A stretch of DNA of 64,000 bases, from contig CP154954.1 in assembly GCA_039621445.1 (NCBI GenBank), forward strand, positions 6,273,425-6,337,424, given 5' to 3'. Shown piece by piece: positions 29,580 through 39,852 of this stretch. Origin of the DNA: Euglena gracilis. Its lineage: Eukaryota; Euglenida; Euglenophyceae; Euglenales. Within the stretch, counting starts at the first letter, position 1, and each line of letters begins with the position of its first letter. The position numbers were made by a program, and so were the translations under genes. A model generated the notes under the pieces. That model worked only from the letters and a program-made list of their open reading frames with translations, was not told the origin of the DNA and did no database searches.

Positions 29580-30535
29580 ACTTAGGCGGCCGAATTCGCA
29601 CTTAAGCTTTTTTCCTTTGGATTTGCGCAATTGCGCAAATGTACCATTTTTTTGTAACCCCTGGGACCTTGTACCCTGACCGCTGAAAAAAAATTTTTGA
29701 TCGCGAACGGAACTCGTTAGGGCTGGGCAATTCGAACCCCTTCAAATACAAAGTCATTCTGTACCTCCCCCTCTCCACAGCTGCTTTCTTTCACGCTGCC
29801 CGCGGGGCACCCACCCACACCCACTTCTACCCCACAGCTGCCCGCGGCAAGCACCTGGCCAGATCTGGCGGCGTACAGTTTTTGAGTTTTGGACGGTCCG
29901 AATGTGTGCTGTGGATATCAATGGTTTGGCTGACGATGAAATCAGACACCCTTGATGAATTTGAGAATTATTGCGAGGGTGTGTTGGGTGCCACCAATTG
30001 TGAAGTACGATGGAATTGAGTGTGTCCGAAGAGGGGTGTGACACCGCCTGTCTTGAACAAGGATGAAGAAACGCCCGGTGAATTGGAACCTTCTAATTGA
30101 TGTCCAACAGAAATTTATTTATGGCGCATTGCACACTTGCGCAATTGCGCGCATCAAAAGATTGTTTCCTCAATTATGAATTCAGTTGCTGAGAAGGGGT
30201 TTGGGACGCCCCAGATTGTGTCAGTGATGAAAAGTGGTACCGTTTTACTTGCGCAATTGCGTGCACAATTTGTTGCTTTTTGTTGTGAGGCTAACCAGTG
30301 GGTGCCAGTAGGCAGTCGCCACAAACCAATGCTGCGCAATTGCGCACATATGCATCATGGTGGAAGCTTGTGCTATCCGGGTTGCGTGTGCAGATATGCA
30401 CTGCTAGCATGTCGTTTTGTAGCCCATGGCATGCTGTACATAACCACAATAGTGGATTATTTTCCTGGAAATCCAGTACGAAATTTCCTCCAAAATATTT
30501 TGGGCAAATACCCTTGGAGATTTCGCGTCCCGGTT
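29580..30535. other. Spacer with repeated GCGCAATTGCGC palindromes
   Basis: No gene recognised. The palindrome GCGCAATTGCGC occurs at about 29625, 30140 and 30334, with a one-base variant near 30251; the first copy extends to a perfect 20-base palindrome at 29621-29640. Confidence 0.6.
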
Positions 30536-30536
30536 A

Positions 30537-31770
30537 TGTACCCCCCGGGGTCCCATTAGGTATCCCCCTGGGGGGTTTGGCGGGGGTACATAATGGGGGG
30601 GGGATGGTAGCTCACTGTCGTAACACTTTTTCTAAATAATTTCCCAAAAAAATGCTCAAAAATCGACGTTTTTGGGACGTTTTCAAAAAGTGATATTTGG
30701 CAAATGTGCTGAAAATTGACCATTTATTGCAAACATCCAAAAAGTTGCCAAAAATGACCCCTTTTGGGCTGTTCGGTCGGGTCTGGGAGTGGGACCTGGG
30801 TACCCCCCCCATTGTGTACCTCCCCCACATTACGATCCCCCCCCCATTATGTACCCCCCCCATTAGGTACCCCCTGGGGGGGAGGTACATAATGCTGGGG
30901 GATGGTAGCTCACTGTCATAACACTTTTTCTAAAGAATTTCCCAAAAAATGCTCAAAAATCGACGTTTTTGGGACGTTTTCAAAAAGTGATATTTGGCAA
31001 ATGTGCTGAAAATTGACCATTTATTGCAAACATCCAAAAAGTTGCCAAAAATGACCCCTTTTGGGCTGTTCGGTCGGGTCTGGGAGTGGGACCTGGGTAC
31101 CCCCCCCATTGTGTACCTCCCCCACATTACGATCCCCCCCCATTATGTACCCCCCCCATTAGGTACCCCCTGGGGGGGAGGTACATAATGCTGGGGGATG
31201 GTAGCTCACTGTCATAACACTTTTTCTAAAGAATTTCCCAAAAAATGCTCAAAAATCGACGTTTTTGGGACGTTTTCAAAAAGTGATATTTGGCAAATGT
31301 GCTGAAAATTGACCATTTATTGCAAACATCCAAAAAGTTGCCAAAAATGACCCCTTTTGGGCTGTTCGGTCGGGTCTGGGAGTGGGACCTGGGTACCCCC
31401 CCCATTGTGTACCTCCCCCACATTACGATCCCCCCCCATTATGTACCCCCCCCATTAGGTACCCCCTGGGGGGGAGGTACATAATGCTGGGGGATGGTAG
31501 CTCACTGTCATAACACTTTTTCTAAAGAATTTCCCAAAAAATGCTCAAAAATTGACGTTTTTGGGACGTTTTCAAAAAGTGATATTTGGCACATGTGCTG
31601 AAAATTGACCATTTATTGCAAACATCCAAAAAGTTGCCAAAAATGACCCCTTTTGGGCTGTTCGGTCGGGTCTGGGAATGGGACCTCCCCATTGTGTACC
31701 TCCCCCCCATTATGTACCTCCCCCCCAATTTCGGCCTCCCGGGGGGAGGTACATAAGGGGGGGGGGGTGG
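30537..31770. repeat. 296-bp tandem repeat, four units, with poly-C palindromic ends
   Basis: Units start at 30603, 30901, 31197 and 31493 (periods 298, 296, 296). Each has an AT-rich body from GATGGTAGCTCACTGTC to GTCTGGGAGTGGGACC, then a junction built of C runs with ATTATGTACC and its reverse GGTACATAATG. The middle two units are almost identical; the last is truncated and the first has a different leader. No coding role. Confidence 0.92.
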
Positions 31771-31799
31771 TACTCTGGACAATACGTCCTCAGTCCAAA

Positions 31800-32255
31800 A
31801 TGGCTCACTGGCCTCATGAGGGACATCTGATCTTATCGATCTGATTGTGGGTTTGCGCTTAGCGCCTTCAGAGGTTGCAGCCACATAGCTGGCCATGGGT
31901 ATCGTTGGCCTATGGCATGCGCCAGAGCCATCTCCACCAGGAGGTGGTGGCTCATCATCCCGCCGCCTTTCAGCGGGCTTGCAGCCTTCGGCTGAGGGTT
32001 TAGCCTTAGGCTTTTTATGTTTGCCATATCGGCGTTCTTCCCGAGGGTCTGCCGGAGGCAGTGGTATTTCCGCTGTTGGCGGTTTCGGGGCTGCCGGTTT
32101 GGCAGGAGGTGGTTGCATTTCCGCCGTTGGCGGTGCTGGTGCCGCTGGTTTCGCTGCTGGAACATCCAACTCCATTGGAGCTGTGACCGCAGCCTGTACG
32201 GCTGTTGAGCTGCTATCAGCAGCAGGAACCCGTTGGGTTTCTGGGGACAAGGCAA
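31800..32255 (-). pseudogene. Pro/Ala-rich gag-like ORF, C-terminal part
   Basis: A minus-strand frame reads AAVTAPMELDVPAAKPAAP, two repeats of KPAAP-[AK]-PPTAE, then a basic segment RRYGKHKKPKAKPSAEG and a charged end PHEASEPFWTEDVLSRV. It stops where the poly-C and 296-bp repeats begin. It may continue the protein at 33480-34192, since both show the same Pro/Ala/Ser style and are parted only by insertions. No known domain; the basic patch could bind nucleic acid. Confidence 0.4.
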
Positions 32256-32365
32256 TACAGTTGGTCAAACCTTGGGACCCCCCCCTCCCCCCCCTGTACA
32301 GTCCAACCCCCCCTCCCGGGACCCCCCCCCTCCCCCCCACTTCCAACCCCCCCGAGACAGATGAA

Positions 32366-33178
32366 TTTTTTTAAAAAAACGCCTTGTTTTTCTGAAACAA
32401 AAAAAATGCTTTTTTAAGGGGGTGGTGCGGGTCGCGGGGGGGTCATGGGGGGGGTCACGGGGAGGGGGGGGTCACGGGGGAAGTATGACACTTTGTAGGT
32501 AGCCGGGAGGCAACATCCATGACGTGGCATCGTGATAAAATTGGTCATTTTTGAAAAGGGAATTTTGTTAGGATTTTCTTGACCAACACGTTTTTGGGAT
32601 GAAGTTTGGGCCATTTTTGACAAAATTCCGTTTTGGGTGGGGAAATGCACCAGTTTTTGGCACTTCTTTCAGGGGAAAGATTTTGGCCATGGGTGTGAAG
32701 GTGCATTGGGCGGACAAGGATACATGAAAGTTCATTGTTTTTTTTTAAAAAAATGCTTTTAAAAACAGAATGGCGAAGGATCGATTCTCGGGTCACGGGG
32801 GGGGGTCACGGGGGTGTAACTGGGGGGGGGGGGCATGGGGGTAGTACCCCCTAAGAAAAAATATGTTTTTTTAAAAAAAAACAAAAAAACCTCATGGGGG
32901 TTTGGGGGAATTTTTTGAAACTTTTTCTTGAAAAAAGGTCTTTTTTCATCTCTGCAGCTTCGTAGTCTGTTAAAGGTGCTGGAAAAACTAAAAATACGTC
33001 ACTTTTGATGACCAAAAAAATGACCTTAAAACCTTTTCGTCAAAAAATGGCCATTTTGCAAGGAAAAAACGTCAAATTTTGCTTTTTTAAAGAAAGAAAA
33101 CAGGTTTTTGTGTGTTTTTCTTGAAAAAAAATATATTTTTTGTTCTTTGTTGAAAAACAAAAAACCGTCAACCCTGGC
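32366..33178. mobile_element. AT-rich non-coding element, copy with nested insertion
   Basis: Homologous to 37797-38215: both share GTTTTTCTGAAACAAAAAAAA-type ends, CATGG-GGTTTGGG, a CTTCG-AGTC-GT-AAAGG segment, GGAAAAACT, TTTGATGACCAAAAA, AATGGCCATTT-GCAAGG and the terminal CGTCAACCCTG. Relative to that copy, about 430 bases (32417-32850) with G runs at both edges have been inserted. The left end lacks the CAACC inverted repeat. Confidence 0.7.
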
Positions 33179-33479
33179 TCAATTCCGCGTGGTGTGCCAA
33201 GGGGGAGTGATTGAAGCTGCTTCCTGCCTTTCTGCTAAGTGTTTAAAGTGAAAATACTGGCTACCACTCTTTTTACAAGACACAAATATTTTGCAAAATG
33301 CATCTGAATTTCGCAAAATCCATCATTACCAACCTCAGTTGGACGAAAAATGTCGCAACTGTCTCGGGGGTAGGCAGTACAGTTGTAATTTTCTGGGGAA
33401 CCCCCCCCTGTACAGCTTCCCACACCCCCCGCGGACCCCCCCTCCCCCCCTGTGCTTTGTCTCCTCTGGTGGGGATGCG
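33179..33479. other. Spacer with C runs between gag-like halves
   Basis: It holds a CTGTACAG next to C runs (33400-33455) and an ACAGTTGTAATTTTCTGGGGA edge similar to the sequence at 32255-32330, suggesting two related small insertions in the same gene. No gene recognised. Confidence 0.4.
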
Positions 33480-34192
33480 GCAAGTGAGCCGCGAGGGGTC
33501 AGCACTGCCGATACTGCGTACATTGCCGCAGTCAGACCCTGTAGCACACCACCTAAAACACCTGTAGGTATTGTTGGTGATGCGACAGGTTCTGTCGGTG
33601 TTGGTGCCGTTGGCAGTGCTGGTAAGGAGAGGGGTGGTACCAGAGGTACCGCTGGCCGTTCAGCCTCAGATGTAGGAGATTCGGTTTCTGAGCTTACATC
33701 TCCTTCAGGCGGAAGGGGTGTTCTGGAGCCCAGTGGGGCTGGGGGGAGAGCTGGGTGCTGAGGTTCATCAGCACATATTTCTTCCAAACCTTCCATGCAG
33801 TCTTCACCGCTCTCTCCATCGCTCTCTTCACTGCCCTCCACCGTTTCTGGTGAAGCGGCAGGGGCTGCTGGCTGTTCCGCTATAGCGGTAGGCATAGTTC
33901 CTATTTGCGCAGTCGCGCTGCTGGGTGCCGCTGTAGCGGGCTGGGGAGAAGAACTACCAACAGAAGATTGACTTTCCTGATGTCCCTTAGGGACAAAAGG
34001 TTCTGCTGTAGCCGATAGGCTTGATTCCAGATAACGCCGACCACGCCCGAAGACGGGTGGTGGTGTCTCACCAGGAATTCCCCGGGGAACTGGCGTTGCC
34101 GGTTGCGGCTGAGCTGTGACTGACGTTGCCGGTTGCGGCTGGGTTGAGGATTCCGATGGCGGAACCAGGAATGGAATCGTCATTTTGACCAC
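33480..34192 (-). pseudogene. Pro/Ala/Ser-rich gag-like ORF, N-terminal part
   Basis: Starts MVKMTIPFLVPPSESS, then repeats of QPQPATS/P, a basic RGRRYLESS, and an acidic patch SEESDGESGEDCMEGLEE before further Pro-rich sequence ending LTPRGSLAASPPEETK at a poly-C block. The composition is that of a disordered gag or tegument-like linker. No domain is recognised. The reading frame beyond the C runs is not meaningful. Confidence 0.4.
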
Positions 34193-35440
34193 TGTAATTT
34201 AGTCGTCAAATTAGAACAGGGCGATCGTCACTGACAGCCACTTCGGTCAAACGTGGGTTGCGCGTCATACGGAAAAAATTTTCTGTCAGACGTGTCGGTA
34301 CGTTTGTCGGCATGAAAAACGCATATTGGTTGGCGGGAAACCAAGTTAACACGTCAAAAAACGTACCTTCCTAGTGGGGGGTAATTGCCTGAAGCCAGCA
34401 CGAACGGCAAACAGAAACGGCCGTGCAAAGACTTTTTAAACAGAGTGCAGCTAACACCATTTTCGGCCATTTTTTGGACAATTGTTGTCTTAAAAAAAAA
34501 TTGAAAGCTTGTGGGCTGGACCTGGACCTCCAAAGGGGGGTAACCAATCACCCCCCCCCCGGGAGGGGTATTGCTAGTACAAAAGTGGCCACAGCTGTTG
34601 CACAAAAAATGGACGCCATCAAACAAAAATGGATCACACCTGTGTTACAAAAATGGACCCTACCAGTGGTACAACACAGGCCCACCAAAAAATGCCCCAC
34701 CTGTGAACCAGAAACGGCTTTCAACTCTGGAACAGAAATGGGCTCCAGCTGAGGCACTATCCCGATCCAAAACCGAGTGGGTCCATCTGGGGGGAGGTCC
34801 TGTGAAAAACGTGAACCCTTTCTTCCTGGGTGTCTGGCAAATTGGACCTGGTGGGGTTTATTTGTTGGTGGTAATTTATTTGGAGCTGACGTGTAAGCCT
34901 GTCTTGACACTTTAAAAGCGTTGGACTCACGCTGGTTCGTTTTGTGAAATCACAGTTCCCTTTGCCCTGCGTGCTATGCAACATTTTGTCGATGCCTAAA
35001 TTTCGGTAATGTGGTGTGTGTGAGCTGGAAGGGCACCTGTAGCATCCTGCTCTGCAAAATGAAAAAAAAAATGAGAAGGGACAGGGAGAAGAAAACAAAC
35101 CTCCTGTCAACCCTTCCAGATAACCACTTCAATGATCAGCCACCAACTCCTTCCATCTCCAGCACCACCAAAAAACTTGACTTCTTCCTTCTCCAGGAGC
35201 ATCGGCTCAGTTCACTTCAACGATCTGGGGGGGAAAGAAACTCACAGCACACTAACCCAACTGCGAACCACACCAGTCCTCGGCCAGAATACGGTCAGAT
35301 AAGAAAGGCAAAGTGCAGATGACCAACAAATGTGACCAGCACCGGAAACCCGAAGACAAGGCAGGCAGCTTCCAATCGCGAGGACCAAAGCCATTGCGTG
35401 AATATTAATGAGTCCGTTCGATATACAACTTTTCCGCTTG
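34193..35440. other. Stretch without a supported gene
   Basis: Short imperfect repeats around ACAAAAATGGA lie at 34580-34690. A plus-strand frame at 35140-35320 contains LDFFLLQEHRLSS, faintly like LINE endonuclease starts, but too short to call. A ten-C run is at about 34551. Confidence 0.35.
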
Positions 35441-35489
35441 TCAGCCCTTTTTCCAAAAAGTCAAGTATTCTGTCAAACGAAGGCGTTTG

Positions 35490-36379
35490 TCAGGTGAAAT
35501 TTGCATTCCTGGGCGGAACCTCAGGAGCCGTCTGCGGCTTTGGGCGTTGTGCTTTTGGCACATGTCTTTTCCGTAATCGGAAAATGTCCCATGGTTTCCG
35601 TTCTTCTTCAACCATCCTGTGGTTGAAGCGCAGGAGGGGTAGGGCCATGCCCAACTCGTTAACTCTGCCACCTTGGAAAAATGGCTGGAACAAAGCTCTA
35701 TCGAGCGTATCGCCGAATCGGCGTTTGACATAATCGTCAATGCTTTCCTTCTCGAACCGGGGTCTGATGGGGACATAGTCCGGGGGAATCTCCCTATCGG
35801 GATTGAGATGATAATATATCTCCATGATCTGGCAGGTCCAAGCCCTGAACGAGAACTGTTGCAAATACAGCAGGAGTTGACGGTGGTTGCGTCACCCGTT
35901 CGAGCTTTGGTGAACATCCTTTGGATTTCTGCAGAGGTGCAGGAGCATGATGCGCTTTGGCGCTGTCTGCGGGATATTGGCCTGTTGGCCTCGTCGTCCT
36001 GACCTTCGGCCTGTGGTTGAGTACTGCGTACTCCGAATCCCCAGAAATCCACTGCAAACTTTTCGTAGCAGTGAGAGCATCGGACGATATACGTCTGGGG
36101 GAAGCGGTCAATATCGACCACTTCAAAGTGATAGGCATATTGCCAGTGGTAAAAGACTTGCAGATTGCTGCAGAACATGTTTCCCGCCAATTTGGCGATA
36201 TTTTCAGGTAGTGGGTAAAACTCCCACTCCAGGCCTTTTGGGCCTACACTGCGAATGCAGTCGAATAACTGCCGTAGCAGGTCTTTACCTGTGTTGTATC
36301 GGTCTTCCCGACCACAATCCAGGTTTGGATAGCCACAGGAGTTCAGGAGCCTGCCGAAATTTTGGGTGGGGTATCCTGC
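35490..36379 (-). pseudogene. Unknown conserved-looking domain, C-terminal part of broken ORF
   Basis: In frame beyond TAG 36380 the strand reads AGYPTQNFGRLLNSCGYPNL, GKDLLRQLFDCIRSVGPKG, FYHWQYAYHFEVVDIDRFP and VRCSHCYEKFAVDFWGFG, a non-repetitive, well-ordered composition unlike the flanking low-complexity parts. After frame changes (near 35990) it continues QLLLYLQQFSFRAWTCQI, YYHLNPDREIPPDYVPIRP and SIDDYVKRRFGDTL to a TGA near 35490. A TGA also lies in frame at 35892. I do not recognise the fold. It may be a capsid-like or nucleic-acid-binding domain of a further retroelement, or a captured host gene. Confidence 0.45.
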
Positions 36380-37796
36380 CTAGAACCAAACGTGCCAGAA
36401 TCCGGGCAGATTGTCCAATATCGGACCGAGGATGGCATTGCCCTCAAAGGCATATAAAGTTCCATCATGGTGGAAATCACGATTTCGCTCCGTAAAGAGC
36501 TGTCTGGTCACAGTCACGACAGGGGAGGCGACCAGGATTGGAAGGTTAAGTTCATTTTGGAACTTCCGCATGGCCTCGAATGCGAGGTCATGAAGGCTCT
36601 GGATGTGCTTGAATAGAGCTTCCATGTCGTCCTCATAGACGTTCCGGTATTGGCCTTTCTGGCCTTTGCCTTGGCCTTTTTGGCCTGCAGTAGGTGCTCG
36701 TTTAGGAGCACTTTTGGCTTTACCCTTGCCCGATCGGGCTTCCCATCGGGCAATCTCTTCTCTAGCTTGTTTACAAGCATGAGGACTGAGATTGGATGCA
36801 AAACGGGGGCCCAAAAATGCAGGATTCATGTCGCTTGTTCGACCAAGAGTTCCTGTGGGGGATAAGCCGTTTTTGGTGTTGGGTATGCTGCAGGTTGATC
36901 CTGCATATCCGCCAATAGCGGTGGGTTATTGTCAGTGAGGGGTTCGCCTCTAGGCGGATCGATGTAGGTGGGATTGCGTACACGTTCGCGAGTATCGTCA
37001 AGTATTTTCTGTACTCGTGCACGCTCCGCAGCTTCATGCTCGATTTCTGCCCCATGGGCTCTTTGGGCCAGTTCGGCTTGTTCGAGCTGTTGCTGAGTGG
37101 GTTCAGGAACAGGCAGTACCTCGGTTGCGGCCTGTTGGCCTGGTGGTACTGGTGTCTCCTGAGGTGGTGCCATTGGTGCTGTTACAGGCTGTGGCGCCAT
37201 TGGCGCTGCTACAGGCTGTGGCGCGGTTGGCGCTGCTGCAGCTGCCGACGCCGCTGCTTTTGCTGGCACCGGTCTGGGGGGTTGCGCCATTGGCGCTGGC
37301 TTGGCCGGCACGGCAAACGGTACGGGCACGGGAGGCGGTGCGGCCTGTTGGCCACCCGATGCCCGACGTTGCTGTGCAGGGGTAGCCTGTCTGGCTGGGG
37401 CTGGGGCCGGGGGTTTTGGTCTCCCCATTGGGGATGAAGATTCTGGTCTACCCCGTTTCCCTAGGTCTGCCGGCCTGTATGGCTGTGACGCATATCTGCG
37501 TTCTGCAGACTGTGGGCCCTGGAGCTGTTCCAGGGATTGGTAGTACCGGATGGCTTGCTGAGGTGATGTGAAGCGGGGTTATGGAAGGGGTTCATGTACC
37601 GTTGGTACATCCTCTTCCACAGCCATACGGCCTTCGGCCTCGGCCTGCTCCACATCCTCAGCCCAGGATACAGGCTCCTGAGCCACCGGCTGATCCCGTT
37701 GTACGGGTAACTGACTACCAGATTCCAAATGGGCTGGATATGAAAATTGTGGTAGTGCCGATGACGGTTGCGTCGTTGGCTGATACGCATATTCAA
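36380..37796 (-). pseudogene. Ala/Pro-rich and Lys-Gly-rich middle part of broken ORF
   Basis: In frame with 38216-39400 across an inserted element: LEYAYQPTTQPSSALPQF, an in-frame TAA (37579), PRFTSPQQAIRYYQSLEQL, long APMAPQPV repeats, a helical AERARVQKILDDTRERVR, then, after a frame change at 36826-36829, SGKGKAKSAPKRAPTAGQKG, a basic Gly-Lys tract as seen in the G2 gag, and helical sequence EALFKHIQSLHDLAFEAMRK up to TAG 36380. It has the look of a gag-like precursor, but no diagnostic motif. Confidence 0.45.
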
Positions 37797-38215
37797 GGTT
37801 GACGGCTTGTTTTTTTTGAAACAAAAAAAACATGTTTTTTTTAAAAAAAATATGTTTTTTTAAAAAAAAACAAAAAAAACGTCATGGAGGGTTTGGGTGA
37901 AAAAAATTTTTGAACGTTTTTTTAAAGGAAAAGGTCATTTTTTTCTTTGCAACTTCGCAGTCCGTAAAGGGTGATGGCTTTCACATGAACCATCATTTTA
38001 GTATTTTTGGATGAAGGGTCTGGAAAAACTGAAAAAAACGCCACTTTGATGACCAAAAACAGGACTTTAGAACTTTTTCCTCAAAAAAATGGCCATTTCG
38101 CAAGGAAAAAGGTCAATTTTTGCTTTTTCAAAAAAAACATGTTTTTTTTGCGTTTTTTTTAAAAAAAACATGTTTTTTTGTTTTTTTTAAAAAAAACAAA
38201 AAAAACGTCAACCCT
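37797..38215. mobile_element. AT-rich non-coding element with GGTTGACG inverted ends
   Basis: About 420 bases bounded by GGTTGACG and CGTCAACC, with strings of T8 and A8 around CATG next to each end. It splits a protein frame that joins sensibly on either side (NMRRV before, LEYAYQPTT after). A related copy is at 32366-33178. No coding capacity. It could be a MITE-like transposon or an intron-like insert; no target-site duplication is clear to me. Confidence 0.65.
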
Positions 38216-39400
38216 GCGCATATTGCGTTGGGGGTTCCCGATATGTGGGTGGTGCATACGAGGAGGGGACTGGGTATCGCGAAAAATTCGCGATGGCTGC
38301 ACCATTGGTGCTGGGATATCTCCCGCCTCGCTTTCCGCCACTGGGGGGCTACGCTCCCGCATATATTCGGTGAATGCACCTGTGTGATGACGAGTCCGCG
38401 GCATCGGCGGTACCTGGACACCCAGTGTAGTGTACACTGTACGCATGCTGACATCAGGGGGATATTCCCCAGGCATGAAGTACACTTTCCCTGTCATCAG
38501 AGTTTGGCCACAAGCGCACCATTGTGCTATAGGCCTATTGGCCAGGCCCAAAATCTGACGACAGTGGGTATCCCACATCACTTGTAAGGAGGGGTCTGCT
38601 CTTTCGAGTGCGCTAACGCGCAGGGCAGTCCGCAGAGTTTTCTCTGCGAGATTCACTAATTCTGCGGTGAATGCGGGGTATGGCACTGTTGGTGCTGGCT
38701 GTGGCGTCTCATGCGCCGCAGGGATCGCATAAGCGGATATACTACTGCTGCTGACTGCAGTCATAGCCGCAGGCTCCTGACCGGGTTGAGCAGCAGGAGC
38801 GGGCATCGCGTGCACGGCGTGTACCTGGTGCGGGACACCCTGTACGTGTTGAGATTGGGGTTGTGTTTGGGGTTGTTGAGTCATAACGTACTGTGGTGTA
38901 TACAGGATGGGAGGTGAGGGACCAGGCATGGCGTAATGCGCCTGCTCCATTGGAGGTGCCTGTCCCTGCCTCGCATACTGTTGTTGTTCCATTGGAACTT
39001 GGTGTGCCTGCTGAGGGTGTGGTTATTCCATTGGAACTTGATATGCCTGTTGAGGCTGTGCCGCATATGCAGCACCCATTGGCACGGGGGCCGCATGAGC
39101 GACTGGTGGCGGTTGCGCCTGAGAGGGGGGCGGCATTTGTGCCTGAGAGGGGGCTGGCATATGTGACTGAGAGGGGTATGGCATTTGTGCCTGTACCATT
39201 TGAGGTGGGGGTGGCATTTGTGCCTGAGCCGCATAAGCGGCTGGAGGGGATTGATATACCGCATACGCGGGCGCCCCTTGGGCTGGGGGAGCCGCCGCAT
39301 AGGCGTGTGGGGGGTATGGAGGGATGGCATACTGTAGGGGGCGGTCCTGGGCCGCGCCCTGGGTCTTGCATTGGTCCGGGGACCAAAAACAACAAAAAAA
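38216..39400 (-). pseudogene. Gln/Pro/Ala-rich N-terminal part of broken ORF
   Basis: Begins just after the G1 chromodomain stop on the same strand. Repeats of AQMP-PSQ and AAYAAQ lead to QVPME, an in-frame TAA (39023), then PHPQQAHQVPMEQQQYARQ and PPMEQAHYAMPG. PME is followed by Gln twice and by TAA once, so the TAA sits at a Gln position. A more ordered part follows: FTAELVNLAEKTLRTALRVS, MWDTHCRQILGLANRPIAQW and KVYFMPGEYPPDVSMRTVY. No known family. It might be the gag of another element lying downstream of G1. Confidence 0.45.
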
Positions 39401-39492
39401 GTAGCTTGATGAGCTGTAGAAAAAGAAGAGAGAAATTAATTGGGTTTGTGAGAAAAACACAGAGAGGGGAGGAAAAGGCCCATAGGCCGATT

Positions 39493-39852
39493 TCAAAAAT
39501 TATTCACAGAAATGTCTATGTTATTTCTTTTATTCCACAGCTTCCAGTCCTGTTGGACATAACCAATAAAACTGGAGGCTGGCTCCCAGGTGTCCTCCTC
39601 TGGCCCATAGCCTTTCCACCTGACCTTCCAGCAATGGACTCCCCGATCAATTTTGTGATCGAGGATTTTGTCTACCACAAAATCATCCGTTTTGGGTAAC
39701 TTGGAACGGGGTTTGAAATAAAGGCACGGTAGTGCTTTGCCATTAGGCGGGGAAAGGTATGGCTTGAAATCATCCATGTGAACATCCTCGAACCCGTTTG
39801 GGCAGTGCCACCCTGTAGCGGCCACTTTTGCCAACACGTTCGAGAATTTCAC
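39493..39852 (-). CDS. G1 chromodomain
   Basis: [35 protein letters not shown] and [15 protein letters not shown] form a full chromodomain with the aromatic positions expected for binding a methylated histone tail. It ends at TGA 39493. It is frameshifted by one base from the integrase C-terminus, with which it would normally be fused in chromodomain-bearing gypsy elements. Confidence 0.88.
   Translation of the reverse strand: MKFSNVLAKVAATGWHCPNGFEDVHMDDFKPYLSPPNGKALPCLYFKPRSKLPKTDDFVVDKILDHKIDRGVHCWKVRWKGYGPEEDTWEPASSFIGYVQQDWKLWNKRNNIDISVNNF

Noticed and set aside
32100-32255. Programmed ATGA overlap or operon-like coupling at 36826-36829 and similar spots
   Set aside because: Frames change often in these broken ORFs; a four-base overlap in a eukaryotic sequence is most simply a frameshift.
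35140-35322. LINE apurinic endonuclease start (LDFFLLQEHRLSS)
   Set aside because: Only one short motif-like stretch, no catalytic Asp/His motifs downstream; too little to call.
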